Origin: Burkholderiaceae bacterium
Lineage (GTDB): Bacteria; Pseudomonadota; Gammaproteobacteria; Burkholderiales; Burkholderiaceae_D
Length of the DNA: 45,535 nucleotides
Direction of reading: 5' to 3'
NCBI GenBank assembly: GCA_018261755.1
Contig: JAGTRJ010000013.1
Coordinates: forward strand, 1-45,535
Positions 9,461 through 18,176 of the stretch are shown here, in pieces. Made by a program: the position numbers and the translations under genes. The first letter of the stretch is position 1. The number at the start of each line of letters is the position of its first letter. Under the pieces are notes generated by a model that searched no databases, was not told the DNA's origin, and saw only the letters and a program-made list of their open reading frames with translations.

Positions 9461-9584
9461 GGCCAGAATAACTGACCGGAATTAACTTTCGGGTCAATAA
9501 GGCTGAAAAATATACTCCCACCAGTATTTAAAAACAGCCAGCAAAAACGTGGTCCGGCGCTTTGTTTTGACTATATACCCCCAC
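9461..9584 (+). repeat. Dispersed intergenic element, copy A (about 124 bp)
   Basis: Begins GGCCAGAATAACTGAC and ends TATATACCCCCAC. It holds the inverted repeat ATACT-CCCACC-AGTAT (9512-9527) flanked by A and T runs, and a second half-site ATATACC starting at 9573, exactly 64 bp after AATATAC at 9509. It aligns almost end to end with copies B and C. It fills the gap between the convergent potassium channel and ylqF genes, and contains no plausible ORF. Confidence 0.85.
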
Positions 9585-9591
9585 GGAATCG

Positions 9592-10494
9592 CTATGCAGG
9601 CTCGTCCTCAGGTGCCAATGCCTGCGTCGGCTCGATCGGGCGCGCCAGCATTTCGATCCGGCTGGCCGGCGTTTCCAGACTGATGCGGCCGAGCGCGCCG
9701 GAACGGAAATCCTGCAGCAGCACGTGCGACGCCTTTTCGATGTCGAACTCGCCGCCCTTGATGCGCAAGCCGCGCCGTTGTGCGACGCCTTCAAGCACGT
9801 CGATCCTGTCCATGCCGTCGAGCTTCAGACCATAGCGCGCCGCCAGCAGTTGCGGATAGCGCTCAAGCAGGATTTCTGCCAGAAAAGCGGCGACTTCTTC
9901 CTCGATCAGCGCATTCACGCCGACCGCGTGGCACACCGCCAGCATCAGCCCGTCGGACGGGTGCATGATCTTCGGCCACAGCATGCCGGGCGTGTCGGTC
10001 AGCACCATGTTCTTGTTCAGGTACAGCCGCTGCTGGCTCTTGGTGACCGCCGGTTCGTCGCCGACCTTGGCCACCCGCTTTTTCAGCAGCGCATTCATCA
10101 GCGTCGATTTGCCGACGTTCGGAATGCCCATGATCATCATCCGCAGCGGCTTGACCGGCACGCCCCGGTGCGGCGCGATTTTCTGGCACATGGCCGGCAC
10201 CTTCGCCACATCCGCCGGCGTGCGGCAACTGAGTGCGACCGCGGTCACATCCTTCTGGCGGTTGTAATAATCGAGCCATTCCTTGGTCGCGACCGGATCG
10301 GCCAGATCGCTCTTGTTCAGAATCTTCAGGCACGGCCGCTGCCGGTGCTTGCGTAACTCTTCCACCATCGGATTGCAGCTTGCCTGCGGGATGCGCGCAT
10401 CCAGCACCTCGATCACCAGATCGGTGCTTTCCATCGTTTCCGCCGCCTTCTTGCGCGCGGCGTTCATGTGGCCGGGAAACCACTGTATTGCCAT
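9592..10494 (-). CDS. ylqF: Ribosome biogenesis GTPase YlqF/RbgA
   Basis: A circularly permuted GTPase of 300 residues acting in late assembly of the large ribosomal subunit. It opens MAIQWFPGHMNAARK, the RbgA/YlqF signature. The permuted G-motif order is visible: G4 NKSD (about residue 60) comes before G1 GIPNVGKST (about 124) and G3 DTPG (about 169). The C-terminal helical domain ends in an acidic tail. It is downstream of the two deacetylase-family genes on the same strand. Confidence 0.93.
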   Translation of the reverse strand: MAIQWFPGHMNAARKKAAETMESTDLVIEVLDARIPQASCNPMVEELRKHRQRPCLKILNKSDLADPVATKEWLDYYNRQKDVTAVALSCRTPADVAKVPAMCQKIAPHRGVPVKPLRMMIMGIPNVGKSTLMNALLKKRVAKVGDEPAVTKSQQRLYLNKNMVLTDTPGMLWPKIMHPSDGLMLAVCHAVGVNALIEEEVAAFLAEILLERYPQLLAARYGLKLDGMDRIDVLEGVAQRRGLRIKGGEFDIEKASHVLLQDFRSGALGRISLETPASRIEMLARPIEPTQALAPEDEPA

Positions 10495-10510
10495 CTGTTA
10501 TTACCTTTAT

Positions 10511-10554
10511 CGTTACTGCTACGTTACTCGCTGCCGTTACTGCTGTCGTTATCG
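10511..10554. repeat. Degenerate CGTTACTGCT tandem repeats
   Basis: Four imperfect units starting at 10511, 10522, 10535 and 10547 share CGTTA(C)T, mostly CGTTACTGCT. They fill the gap between the deacetylase stop and the ylqF start. No further function is visible. Confidence 0.6.
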
Positions 10555-11478
10555 TAATCCGGCCAGTGTACCTATGTGCGCGGCCGCGCTTTTCGCCAGC
10601 GCCTCCAGGTTGTAGCCGCCTTCAAGAAAGCTGACGATGCGGCCCTGCGCATGTTCGTTCGCCACCGCCATCACCTGCCGCGTGATCCAGGCGTAATCGT
10701 CCTCGACCAGCATCAGATCGCCCAGCGGATCGTCGCGGTGCGCGTCGAACCCGGCTGAAATGAAGATCATTTCCGGCTTGTGCGCGTGCAGCGCTGGCAG
10801 CCATTTCTGTGTCACCCGCTCGCGGATCACGTCGCCGCCGGAACCCGGCAGAATCTCTTCGTTCACCATGTGCGGCCGCAGCCGTTCGTTGCCGCAGAAC
10901 GGGTACAGGAACAGCTGGAAGAAGCTGGCCATCAGCACCCGCGGTTCATACGCGAACGCCTCTTCGCTACCGTTGCCGTGATGCACGTCGATGTCGATCA
11001 CCGCCACGCGCTGCAGGCCGCGCACCTTGAGCGCATGCATCACCGCCACCGCCAGACTGTTGAACACGCAAAACCCCATCGGCGTGGAGGGCGTCGCATG
11101 ATGGCCAATCGGCCGCACCAGACAAAATGCATTGTCGATCTCGCCCGCCAGCAGCGCATCGACCGCCGCAATCCCCGCGCCGGCGGCGCGCAGCGCGGCA
11201 TTCCACGAATGCATGTTGATGTGGATGTCGTGGATACCGAAATATTCGCCCGGCTCGGTCGGCGTGTTGTCGCGCACCAGATGAATGGTGTCGAGCAGAT
11301 GCACCCGCCGCAGATCGTCGATCGTCGCCTGCGGCGCTTCGCGAAAATCCAGTTGCGGCGCGATGCCTTCGGCTTCCAGTTGATCCAGGATCGCCTGAAT
11401 GCGGGCCGGGCTTTCAGCCGCGCGCGCGCCCATTTCATGCAGGCGGCAATCCGGATGTGTGTACAGGGCAGTGGTCAT
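10549..11478 (-). CDS. Histone deacetylase family protein, paralogue 1
   Basis: This 309-residue protein has the arginase/deacetylase fold shared by histone deacetylases, AcuC and acetylpolyamine amidohydrolases. Zinc-site and catalytic features are intact: the PIGHHA His pair, DIDVHHGNG with Asp and His ligands, SAGFDAHRDDPLG with the third Asp, and the C-terminal GGYNLEALA. Bacterial members remove acetyl or similar acyl groups from small molecules or proteins; the substrate here is unknown. It lies 20 bp downstream of a close paralogue with the same start (MTTA.YTHP), so the pair looks like a tandem duplication transcribed together. Confidence 0.88.
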   Translation of the reverse strand: MTTALYTHPDCRLHEMGARAAESPARIQAILDQLEAEGIAPQLDFREAPQATIDDLRRVHLLDTIHLVRDNTPTEPGEYFGIHDIHINMHSWNAALRAAGAGIAAVDALLAGEIDNAFCLVRPIGHHATPSTPMGFCVFNSLAVAVMHALKVRGLQRVAVIDIDVHHGNGSEEAFAYEPRVLMASFFQLFLYPFCGNERLRPHMVNEEILPGSGGDVIRERVTQKWLPALHAHKPEMIFISAGFDAHRDDPLGDLMLVEDDYAWITRQVMAVANEHAQGRIVSFLEGGYNLEALAKSAAAHIGTLAGLR

Positions 11479-11498
11479 GCAAACCTATCAGAAATCCG

Positions 11499-12437
11499 TC
11501 AAAAATCGTCCAGTTCGGCCAGCGCCTTGATGTGCGCCACCACGCTGCGCGCCAGCGCCGACAGGTTATAGCCGCCTTCGAGAATGCTGACGATGCGCCC
11601 ATGCGCATGGACTTGCGCCACATTCATCAACTGGTGCGTGATCCACGCATAATCGTCCTCGACCAGCTCCATTCCGCCCAGCGGATCCTCGCGGTGCGCA
11701 TCGAAGCCGGCCGAAATCAGGATCATCTGCGGCCGGTGCGCATCCAGCGCCGGCAGCCATTGCTCGCTCACAATCGCACGGATCGCATCGCCTTTCGTGC
11801 CTGCCGGCACGGCGATATTCAGCATGTGCGACCGCTCCGGCCCCTTGGCCGGAAACGGATACAGCCCCTCCTGATAGAAACCGACCATCAGCACGCGCGC
11901 ATCGTCGCAAAAGGTTTCATCAGTGCCATTGCCGTGATGCACGTCGAAATCGACAATCGCAATCCGCTCCAGCCGGTGCGCCTCCAGCGCATGTTTGGCC
12001 GCGATCGCGATATTGTTGAACACGCAAAAACCCATCGGCATGTTCGGCCGCGCATGATGCCCGATCGGACGCACGAGGCAAAATGCATTATCGATCTCGC
12101 CTGCCATCGCCGCATCGACCGCCGCGATGCAGGCACCGGCGGCGCGCAAAGCCGCCAGCCAGCTGTACTGGTTCAACGCGGTATCGTCATCGACCGGATA
12201 GTATTTGCCCGGTTCCGTTGGCGATTTGTCGCGCACCAACGCGATCGCTTCCATCGTATGCGCACGCGCAATCTGCTCGTTCGACGCCTCCGGCGCCAGC
12301 CGGAAATCGAGATAACTGTCGATGCGGCTGGAAATCAGCTGATCTTCGATCATCTCGATGCGCGCCGGGCATTCCGGATGGTAAGAACCCATCTCGTGCT
12401 GGTGGCACAAGGGGTGCGAATAAATGGCCGTTGTCAT
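11499..12437 (-). CDS. Histone deacetylase family protein, paralogue 2
   Basis: This 312-residue paralogue of the downstream gene has the same key residues: RPIGHHARP, DFDVHHGNGTDE, SAGFDAHREDPLGG and EGGYNLSAL. The ATG at 12437 is chosen because the protein then begins MTTAIYSHPLCHQHEMGS, matching its neighbour; the frame extends upstream to 12479 but adds residues absent in the paralogue. The two differ most in the stretch after the DxDxHHGNG motif and around residues 85-100. This may reflect different substrates. First gene of the minus-strand set that ends with ylqF. Confidence 0.88.
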   Translation of the reverse strand: MTTAIYSHPLCHQHEMGSYHPECPARIEMIEDQLISSRIDSYLDFRLAPEASNEQIARAHTMEAIALVRDKSPTEPGKYYPVDDDTALNQYSWLAALRAAGACIAAVDAAMAGEIDNAFCLVRPIGHHARPNMPMGFCVFNNIAIAAKHALEAHRLERIAIVDFDVHHGNGTDETFCDDARVLMVGFYQEGLYPFPAKGPERSHMLNIAVPAGTKGDAIRAIVSEQWLPALDAHRPQMILISAGFDAHREDPLGGMELVEDDYAWITHQLMNVAQVHAHGRIVSILEGGYNLSALARSVVAHIKALAELDDF

Positions 12438-12531
12438 GGGAGGGGACTCGCCGTAGCGAGCGCATTGCGCGTGGAACACTGACAGTTTAACGGAAAAAGC
12501 GCGCCTTCACCGAATCCACCCGGGCAAACCG

Positions 12532-12560
12532 TTCAGGTTCGCCGGCAACCGGAGTACAAT
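12532..12560 (+). promoter_or_regulatory. Possible promoter for mltB
   Basis: TTCAGG and TACAAT are separated by 17 bp in the 231-bp gap between the divergent deacetylase and mltB genes. The -35 match is only partial, so this is a candidate. Confidence 0.35.
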
Positions 12561-12668
12561 GGCAGATGTTTCACAGGTTCCATTTGCCAGCCGACATGAA
12601 ATCGGCTCCTGCGACAGACCAGCGGCGCCTGTCGCAATCGCATTCCCAGCCGTCACAATCCGATCATC

Positions 12669-13820
12669 ATGAAAACGCCCCGTCATGCAGTCCTGCGCGT
12701 TGCCTGCGTATGCCTGCTGTTGCCCGCCCTGTTCCTGCTAAGCGATGTAACTGCGCAGGAAATTCCGAACAAACCATCGCCAACACAAACGAGCTCCGAC
12801 CGCACGGCGCAACGGCTGGCGAAATTCCCCGGCATTCATGAGTTCATCGGCCAGATGGCAGCGAAGCACGGCTTCGACCGTGACGAACTGTTCGCCACGT
12901 TCGCACAGGTGCGGCATTCGAAGCAGGCAGTCCAGCTTGTGCGTCCGGCACCACCGAGCAAGCCGAAAAACTGGCAGGCGTATCGCGGCCGTTTCGTCGA
13001 ACCGGTGCGGATCGAAGCCGGCGTCCGCTTCTGGAACAAACATGCGCGCGATCTGGCGCGGGCCGAAAAACAGTATGGCGTGCCGGCTGAAATCATCGTC
13101 GCCATCATCGGGGTCGAATCAATTTACGGCCGCCACACCGGCAATTTCCGCGTGCTCGATGCGCTGACCACGCTGGCGTTCGACTATCCGGAAACGCCGA
13201 ACCGCGCCGCGCGCATGAATTTCTTCCGCGGCGAAGTCGAACAGACGCTGCTGTTCGCGCGCGAATCCGGCATCGATCCACTGTCCTTGCGCGGTTCGTA
13301 CGCCGGCGCGATCGGCTGGCCGCAATTCATGCCTAGCAGCATCCGCGCGCACGGAGTCGATTTCGACCGCGACGGCAAAATCGACCTGCGCAAATCGCCC
13401 ACCGACGCCATCGGCAGCATCGCCAATTTCCTGCTGCGGCACGGCTGGAAACGCGGCGAACCGATCGTGTTCCAGGCACAGCTTGGCGCGGCCGCGCAAT
13501 CCCGACTGGAGGCGCTGCTGAATAAAGGGCTGGAAGCAACTTTCTGGCCGGCCGAGCTTGAACTCGCCGGCGTGACCTCGAACGTCGAACTGCCGGCCAA
13601 CATCCGCTTCGGCCTGATTGACCTGCAAAACGGCCACGAACCGACCGAGTACTGGCTCGGCACCGGCAACTTCTTTGCCATCACCAAATACAACCGCAGC
13701 TATTTCTACGCGATGTCGGTGACCGAACTGGCGCGAGCGGTGCGCGCCGCGCACAATGCGGAACCAGAAATCACAGCTGAAGCAACGAAAGCACCGAGCG
13801 TTGCCCCAAATGTGCGATGA
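12669..13820 (+). CDS. mltB: Lytic murein transglycosylase B
   Basis: MltB cleaves the glycan strands of peptidoglycan, forming 1,6-anhydro-MurNAc ends. The 383-residue protein starts with a signal sequence (residues 1-30, hydrophobic VACVCLLLPALFLLS). The Cys at position 13-15 is not in a clear lipobox, so a lipoprotein form is uncertain. The catalytic Glu lies in IIGVESIYGRHTGNF, the family motif. SYAGAIGWPQFMPSS and FDRDGKIDLRKS also fit. The C-terminus carries a short Ala/Glu/Thr-rich tail. It is a single gene, divergent from the deacetylase genes. Confidence 0.92.
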   Translation: MKTPRHAVLRVACVCLLLPALFLLSDVTAQEIPNKPSPTQTSSDRTAQRLAKFPGIHEFIGQMAAKHGFDRDELFATFAQVRHSKQAVQLVRPAPPSKPKNWQAYRGRFVEPVRIEAGVRFWNKHARDLARAEKQYGVPAEIIVAIIGVESIYGRHTGNFRVLDALTTLAFDYPETPNRAARMNFFRGEVEQTLLFARESGIDPLSLRGSYAGAIGWPQFMPSSIRAHGVDFDRDGKIDLRKSPTDAIGSIANFLLRHGWKRGEPIVFQAQLGAAAQSRLEALLNKGLEATFWPAELELAGVTSNVELPANIRFGLIDLQNGHEPTEYWLGTGNFFAITKYNRSYFYAMSVTELARAVRAAHNAEPEITAEATKAPSVAPNVR

Positions 13821-13907
13821 GCAATAGCCGGCTAATTCTTAACAGGCGGCTGAAAGGTAGCGAGGATGGTCAGATGCCAAGCGCACCCGCGCAGCACGAA
13901 CTCCGCC

Positions 13908-14177
13908 AGAACCGCTGAATAACCGTCGCGAGCGGCCGGAGGGCAAGGCGCACGGAGCGCAGAAACCGGACAACAGCCGCAAAGCGGCTCGTTGCGGCGT
14001 AGGGTAACTCGCCGAAGGCGATGTTATGCCGAAGCCAATGTACATTGAGTACATGAGGATTTCGAAAACGAAGTTTCGGCGCAGGCTAACGTGATTGAAG
14101 CGAACGTTAGCCTGCGGCCGTGCCAACACCGCTCAACGCAGCAATCCGGCCGCTCGCGACGGTTATTCAGCGGTTCT
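13908..14177. mobile_element. 270-bp element with perfect 33-bp inverted ends (MITE-like)
   Basis: The arms 13908-13940 and 14145-14177 are perfect reverse complements over 33 bp (AGAACCGCTGAATAACC... inward). Between them are a 13-bp-stem hairpin (14080-14092 with 14104-14116, core GCAGGCTAACGT), a 6-bp hairpin ATGTAC-attga-GTACAT (14038-14054) and GCCGC-aaa-GCGGC (13976-13988). No convincing ORF exists. The right arm supplies the last two bases of the polA TAG stop, so the element abuts polA exactly. No target duplication is visible outside the arms. It occupies most of the mltB-polA gap; 13821-13907 shows nothing else. Confidence 0.8.
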
Positions 14178-16929
14178 AGTGTGCCTCGTCCCAGTTGGCA
14201 CCCACTCCCACCTCCGCCACCAGCGGCACCTTCAGTTGCGCCACGCGGCACATGATCTGCGGCAAGTGCTCGCGCACCCGCGCCAATTCTACTTGCGGCA
14301 CTTCCAGCACCAGTTCGTCGTGCACCTGCATCACCATTTTCGATTGCAGTTGCTCACGCTCCAGCCAGTCCTGCACCGCGATCATCGACAGCTTGATCAG
14401 ATCCGCTGCCGTGCCCTGCATCGGCGCGTTGATCGCGGCGCGCTCGGCCGCCTGCCGGCGCGGGCCGTTGGGTGAATTGATTTCCGGCAGCCACAGCCGC
14501 CGGCCGAATGCCGTTTCGACATAGCCCTGCGCCTTGGCCTGCGCGCGGATGTCGGCCATGTAATGCGCCACGCCCGGATAGCGCTGGAAATAGCGGTCGA
14601 TGTAGCTGCGCGCCGCGCTGCGCTCGATGCCCAGATTCGATGCCAGCCCGAATTCGCTCATGCCGTAAATCAGGCCGAAATTGATCACTTTCGCATAGCG
14701 CCGCTGCTCGCCCGACACTTCGAGCGGCGTGACGCCAAACACTTCGGCCGCGGTGGCGCGATGCACGTCCTCGCCCTCGGCAAACGCGCGCAACAGGTTC
14801 GCATCGCCGGAAATGTGCGCCATGATGCGCAATTCGATCTGCGAGTAGTCGGCCGAAACGATTACGCTGCCCGGCGGCGCGATGAAGGCTTCGCGGATGC
14901 GCCGCCCTTCGGCGGTACGGATTGGGATATTCTGCAGGTTCGGGTCGTTCGACGCCAGCCGGCCGGTGACCGCAACCGCCTGCGCATAATTGGTATGCAC
15001 GCGACCGGTGGCCGGGTTCACCATCTTCGGCAGCTTGTCGGCGTAGGTCGATTTCAGCTTCGCCAGCCCGCGGTATTCGAGCAGCGTTTTCGGCAATGGG
15101 AAATCCTCGGCCAGCTTTTGCAGCACTTCTTCGTCGGTCGATGGCGCGCCGGACGGCGTTTTCTTCACCACCGGCAATTTCAGCCGCTCGAAGAAAATTT
15201 CGCCAATCTGCTTGGGCGAATTCAGGTTGAATGGCTGGCCGGCGGCATCGTACGCCTGCTGCTCCAGCGCCAGCATGGTCGTGCCGAGTTCGTGCGATTG
15301 CGCCGCCAGTTTGTCGCCATCGATCAGCACGCCGTTGCGCTCCACCTTTTGCAGCACGACCGCGGTCGGCAATTCGATTTGCTGGTAGATGAAACGCAGC
15401 TTGTCGTCACGCTCGACCCGCGGCCACAGCGCCTGATGCAGTTGCAGCGTGATGTCGGCATCCTCGGCCGCGTATTCGGTCGCGCGTTCAAGCTCGACTT
15501 GGTCGAACCCGATCTGCGATGCGCCCTTGCCGCACACTTCAACGTAAGTGATGGTCTTGCGCTCCAGATGGCGCAGCGCGAGGCTGTCCATGTCGTGAGG
15601 GCGGTGCGCTTCCAGCACGTAGGACTGCAACAGCGTGTCGTGCGCGATGCCGCGCAAGGCGATGCCGTGGTTCGCCAGCACATGGCTGTCGTATTTCAGG
15701 TTTTGCCCGACCTTGTGCCGGTTCGCATCTTCCAGCCACGGTTTGAGCGCCGCCAGCACCGCATCGCGCGACAATTGTTCCGGCGCGCCGGGGTATTGGT
15801 GCGCCAGCGGGATGTAGGCCGCGATGCCCGGCTCGCAGCACAGCGACAGCCCGACCAGTTGCGCCAGCATCGGCTCCAACGACGTGGTTTCGGTGTCGAA
15901 GGCCGTCAGCGGCGCGGCATTGATTTTCGCCAGCCAGTGCGCAAGCTGCGCCTGCGTCAGCACCGTTTCATACTGCTTTTCAACCGGCGCGAACATCGCC
16001 AGCGTTTCCTGCGCTGGCGAGTCGCCGGAAACCGCTACCGGCCTGTGCGCCGCTTTCGGCTTTTCCGGGGTCGCGCCGAGTTCGCGCAACCAGCTCTTGA
16101 AGCCATAGCGGGCGAAGAAACCTTTCATTGCTTCGAGGTCTTCCGGCTGCGCTTGCAGCGTGCCCTCGATCGACGCCATGTGCGCCGACAAATCGCAATC
16201 TGTACGGATGGTCAGCAGTTCATGCGCGGTCGGCAGCCAGGTCAGCGCCTCGCGCAGGTTGTTGCCGGCGGCGCCTGAAATTCCGGCCGCGTTTTCAATC
16301 ACGCCGGCCAGCGTGCCGTACTGCGTCATCCACTTGACCGCCGTTTTCGGCCCGACCTTGGTCACGCCCGGCACGTTGTCGGACGTATCGCCGATCAGCG
16401 ACAGGTAATCGGTTATCCGCTCCGGCGGCACGCCGAACTTCGCCAGCACGCCATCGCGATCCAGCTTTTCATTGTTCATCGTGTTGATTAGCGTGACCCG
16501 GTCGTTCACCAGCTGCGCCATGTCCTTGTCGCCGGTCGAGATCACGGTTTCCATCCCCTGCGCCGCCGCCTGCCGCGCCAGCGTGCCAATCACGTCGTCC
16601 GCCTCGACCCCTTCGACCATCAGAATCGGCCAGCCGAGCATCCGCACCGCTTCGTGGATCGGTTCGATCTGCGCCGCCAGATCGTCCGGCATCGCCGCCC
16701 GGTTGGCCTTGTATTCTTGATATAAATCATCGCGGAAGGTCTTGCCCTTCGCGTCAAACACACACGCGAGGTAACTTGCGGGATAATCATGGCGCAGGCG
16801 ACGCAGCATGTTGATGATGCCGTACAGCGCGCCGGTCGGCTTGCCGTCCGGGCTGCGCAAGTCCGGCAACGCATGGAAGGCGCGATACAGATAACTGGAA
16901 CCATCAACCAACAACAGGGTTTTGTGCAT
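14176..16929 (-). CDS. polA: DNA polymerase I
   Basis: At 917 residues this is full-length Pol I, used in Okazaki fragment maturation and excision repair. All three domains are present. The 5'-3' exonuclease (about 1-290) has LLVDGSSYLYRAFHALP and VEADDVIGTLA. The 3'-5' exonuclease (about 320-510) has TAFDTETTSLEPM with both metal-binding acids. The polymerase (about 540-917) has motif A SADYSQIELRIMAH, motif B RRYAKVINFGLIYGMS and motif C QVHDELVLE. The start codon directly abuts the divergent LOG-family start (CATATG), and the stop overlaps the arm of the neighbouring palindromic element. Confidence 0.97.
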   Translation of the reverse strand: MHKTLLLVDGSSYLYRAFHALPDLRSPDGKPTGALYGIINMLRRLRHDYPASYLACVFDAKGKTFRDDLYQEYKANRAAMPDDLAAQIEPIHEAVRMLGWPILMVEGVEADDVIGTLARQAAAQGMETVISTGDKDMAQLVNDRVTLINTMNNEKLDRDGVLAKFGVPPERITDYLSLIGDTSDNVPGVTKVGPKTAVKWMTQYGTLAGVIENAAGISGAAGNNLREALTWLPTAHELLTIRTDCDLSAHMASIEGTLQAQPEDLEAMKGFFARYGFKSWLRELGATPEKPKAAHRPVAVSGDSPAQETLAMFAPVEKQYETVLTQAQLAHWLAKINAAPLTAFDTETTSLEPMLAQLVGLSLCCEPGIAAYIPLAHQYPGAPEQLSRDAVLAALKPWLEDANRHKVGQNLKYDSHVLANHGIALRGIAHDTLLQSYVLEAHRPHDMDSLALRHLERKTITYVEVCGKGASQIGFDQVELERATEYAAEDADITLQLHQALWPRVERDDKLRFIYQQIELPTAVVLQKVERNGVLIDGDKLAAQSHELGTTMLALEQQAYDAAGQPFNLNSPKQIGEIFFERLKLPVVKKTPSGAPSTDEEVLQKLAEDFPLPKTLLEYRGLAKLKSTYADKLPKMVNPATGRVHTNYAQAVAVTGRLASNDPNLQNIPIRTAEGRRIREAFIAPPGSVIVSADYSQIELRIMAHISGDANLLRAFAEGEDVHRATAAEVFGVTPLEVSGEQRRYAKVINFGLIYGMSEFGLASNLGIERSAARSYIDRYFQRYPGVAHYMADIRAQAKAQGYVETAFGRRLWLPEINSPNGPRRQAAERAAINAPMQGTAADLIKLSMIAVQDWLEREQLQSKMVMQVHDELVLEVPQVELARVREHLPQIMCRVAQLKVPLVAEVGVGANWDEAH

Positions 16930-17667
16930 ATGGAAAATAGCGGAAAAAATGTGCCCAACTTGCGGCAGGTGGAAGACATCGAACAGGCCACCATTCTGAA
17001 AGCGCGCGAGTCGTGGAGCATGTTCTCCATTATGTCAGAGTTTATCGAGACTACCGAACGCCTTTCGACGCTGCACCCGGCAGTCACCATCTTCGGCTCG
17101 GCGCGCATCCACCCCGATCATCCCGATTACATCAAGTGCATGGAAGTTGCGCACAGGCTGTCGAATGCCGGCTTTGCTGTCATTTCCGGCGGCGGCCCCG
17201 GCATCATGGCGGCGGCGAACCGCGGCGCATTCGAAGGCAAGTCGCCGTCGGTCGGTCTGAACATCATCCTGCCGCACGAACAGCACCCGAATCACTGGCA
17301 GAACATCTCGATCCAGTACCGGCACTTCTTTGCGCGCAAGGTCGGCTTCGTCAAATACGCCGATGCGTTCGTGCTGTTTCCGGGCGGATTCGGCACGCTG
17401 GATGAAATGAGCGAAGTGCTGACATTGATGCAGACCGAAAAATCACGCCGCATTCCGCTGATTCTGGTCGGCAGCGAATTCTGGCAGGGCTTGCTCGACT
17501 GGTTCCGGCAGCAGATGGTCGGCAAGGGTTTCCTCAATGCGGCAGATGTGGATTTGATGCAGGTGATCGACGATCCGGCACAGGTCGTGCAAGCGATTCT
17601 GGATTTCTACCAGGCGCGCGAAATCGGGCCGTCGGATGCCGAACGGCAAAAAATGCTGTATCTGTAA
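16930..17667 (+). CDS. LOG-family (TIGR00730) Rossmann-fold protein
   Basis: This 245-residue protein carries the LOG-family signature PGGFGTLDEMSEVL together with the nucleotide-binding SGGGPGIMAAANRGA. Family members include cytokinin-activating phosphoribohydrolases and bacterial nucleotide 5'-monophosphate nucleosidases; many were once annotated lysine decarboxylase by mistake. The exact substrate is not predictable here. The ATG at 16930 is the most likely start because RESWSMFSIMSEFIE beyond it looks conserved, yet it lies directly against the polA start codon with no space between. Either the start is a little further in (17020 region), or both promoters lie inside the opposite gene. 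Confidence 0.82.
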   Translation: MENSGKNVPNLRQVEDIEQATILKARESWSMFSIMSEFIETTERLSTLHPAVTIFGSARIHPDHPDYIKCMEVAHRLSNAGFAVISGGGPGIMAAANRGAFEGKSPSVGLNIILPHEQHPNHWQNISIQYRHFFARKVGFVKYADAFVLFPGGFGTLDEMSEVLTLMQTEKSRRIPLILVGSEFWQGLLDWFRQQMVGKGFLNAADVDLMQVIDDPAQVVQAILDFYQAREIGPSDAERQKMLYL

Positions 17668-17737
17668 CCTGCGTTTGCTACAATGGAAAGCTAAGCTTTT
17701 TGATTGCCCGATTTTTTCACTGATGGACGACACTATC

Positions 17738-18130
17738 ATGCGCAAACTACTGCCCATTGCCGCCTGGCTGGCGGCCGTCCTTGCCCTTCCCGCATGGGCG
17801 CAGCAACCACCGCCGAACGAGGCTCCGCCCAAAACGGAAATCCTCGACGAAAGCGAGCAGCCGGTCACGATCCGCAAGCCGGAAACCGCCGAGCGCGAGA
17901 TCACCGAACGGCGCGACCGCGGCCAGCTCAAGGAAGTGAAAGTGAAAAGCGGCGGCAGCACCTATTACCTGAAGCCGAAAGGCTCGGCCGCAGCGCCGCC
18001 GGATGACGCCCATGGCGGCGAGATCAGTGTGCCGATGTGGACGGTGAAGGAATTCGATATCGGGCAAAAACAGGAAGCGGAAAAGAAACCCGTACAGGAA
18101 CCCGTGCTGCCTCCCGCGCCGGCAAAATGA
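17738..18130 (+). CDS. DUF2782 family exported protein
   Basis: A 130-residue protein with a signal peptide [21 protein letters not shown], cut after AWA before QQPP. The mature part is rich in Pro, Glu and Lys and contains [20 protein letters not shown], recalling the DUF2782 family of small proteobacterial proteins found beside polA and thrB. Function is unknown; a periplasmic location is inferred. An ATG at 17723 would add five residues (MDDTI) and cannot be excluded. A TACAAT at 17679-17684 is a possible -10. Confidence 0.75.
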   Translation: MRKLLPIAAWLAAVLALPAWAQQPPPNEAPPKTEILDESEQPVTIRKPETAEREITERRDRGQLKEVKVKSGGSTYYLKPKGSAAAPPDDAHGGEISVPMWTVKEFDIGQKQEAEKKPVQEPVLPPAPAK

Positions 18131-18176
18131 GCGCCCGTTCCTCCATACCTTAGGCACCCATTCCCGATACCACAAC

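Noticed and set aside
9461-9584. The dispersed element as a simple Rho-independent terminator
   Set aside because: Read on one strand the ATACT/AGTAT stem is followed by T residues, but the stem is only 5-6 A-T-rich pairs. Copy C lies upstream of hpt and not after a gene, and the conserved second half-site 64 bp away is not explained by termination.
13908-14177. The inverted-repeat element as a CRISPR array or integron attC site
   Set aside because: There are two arms only, no regularly spaced direct repeats, no cas or integrase gene, and no attC-type core sites.
14563-16278. A 571-codon open frame on the plus strand opposite polA
   Set aside because: It is the antisense shadow of polA in high-GC DNA. 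Its translation is rich in Arg, His and Gln with no recognisable motif, while polA on the other strand has every catalytic motif.
16789-16929. N-terminal extension of the LOG-family protein into polA
   Set aside because: The 47 extra residues are the antisense of polA's conserved start and show no family resemblance.
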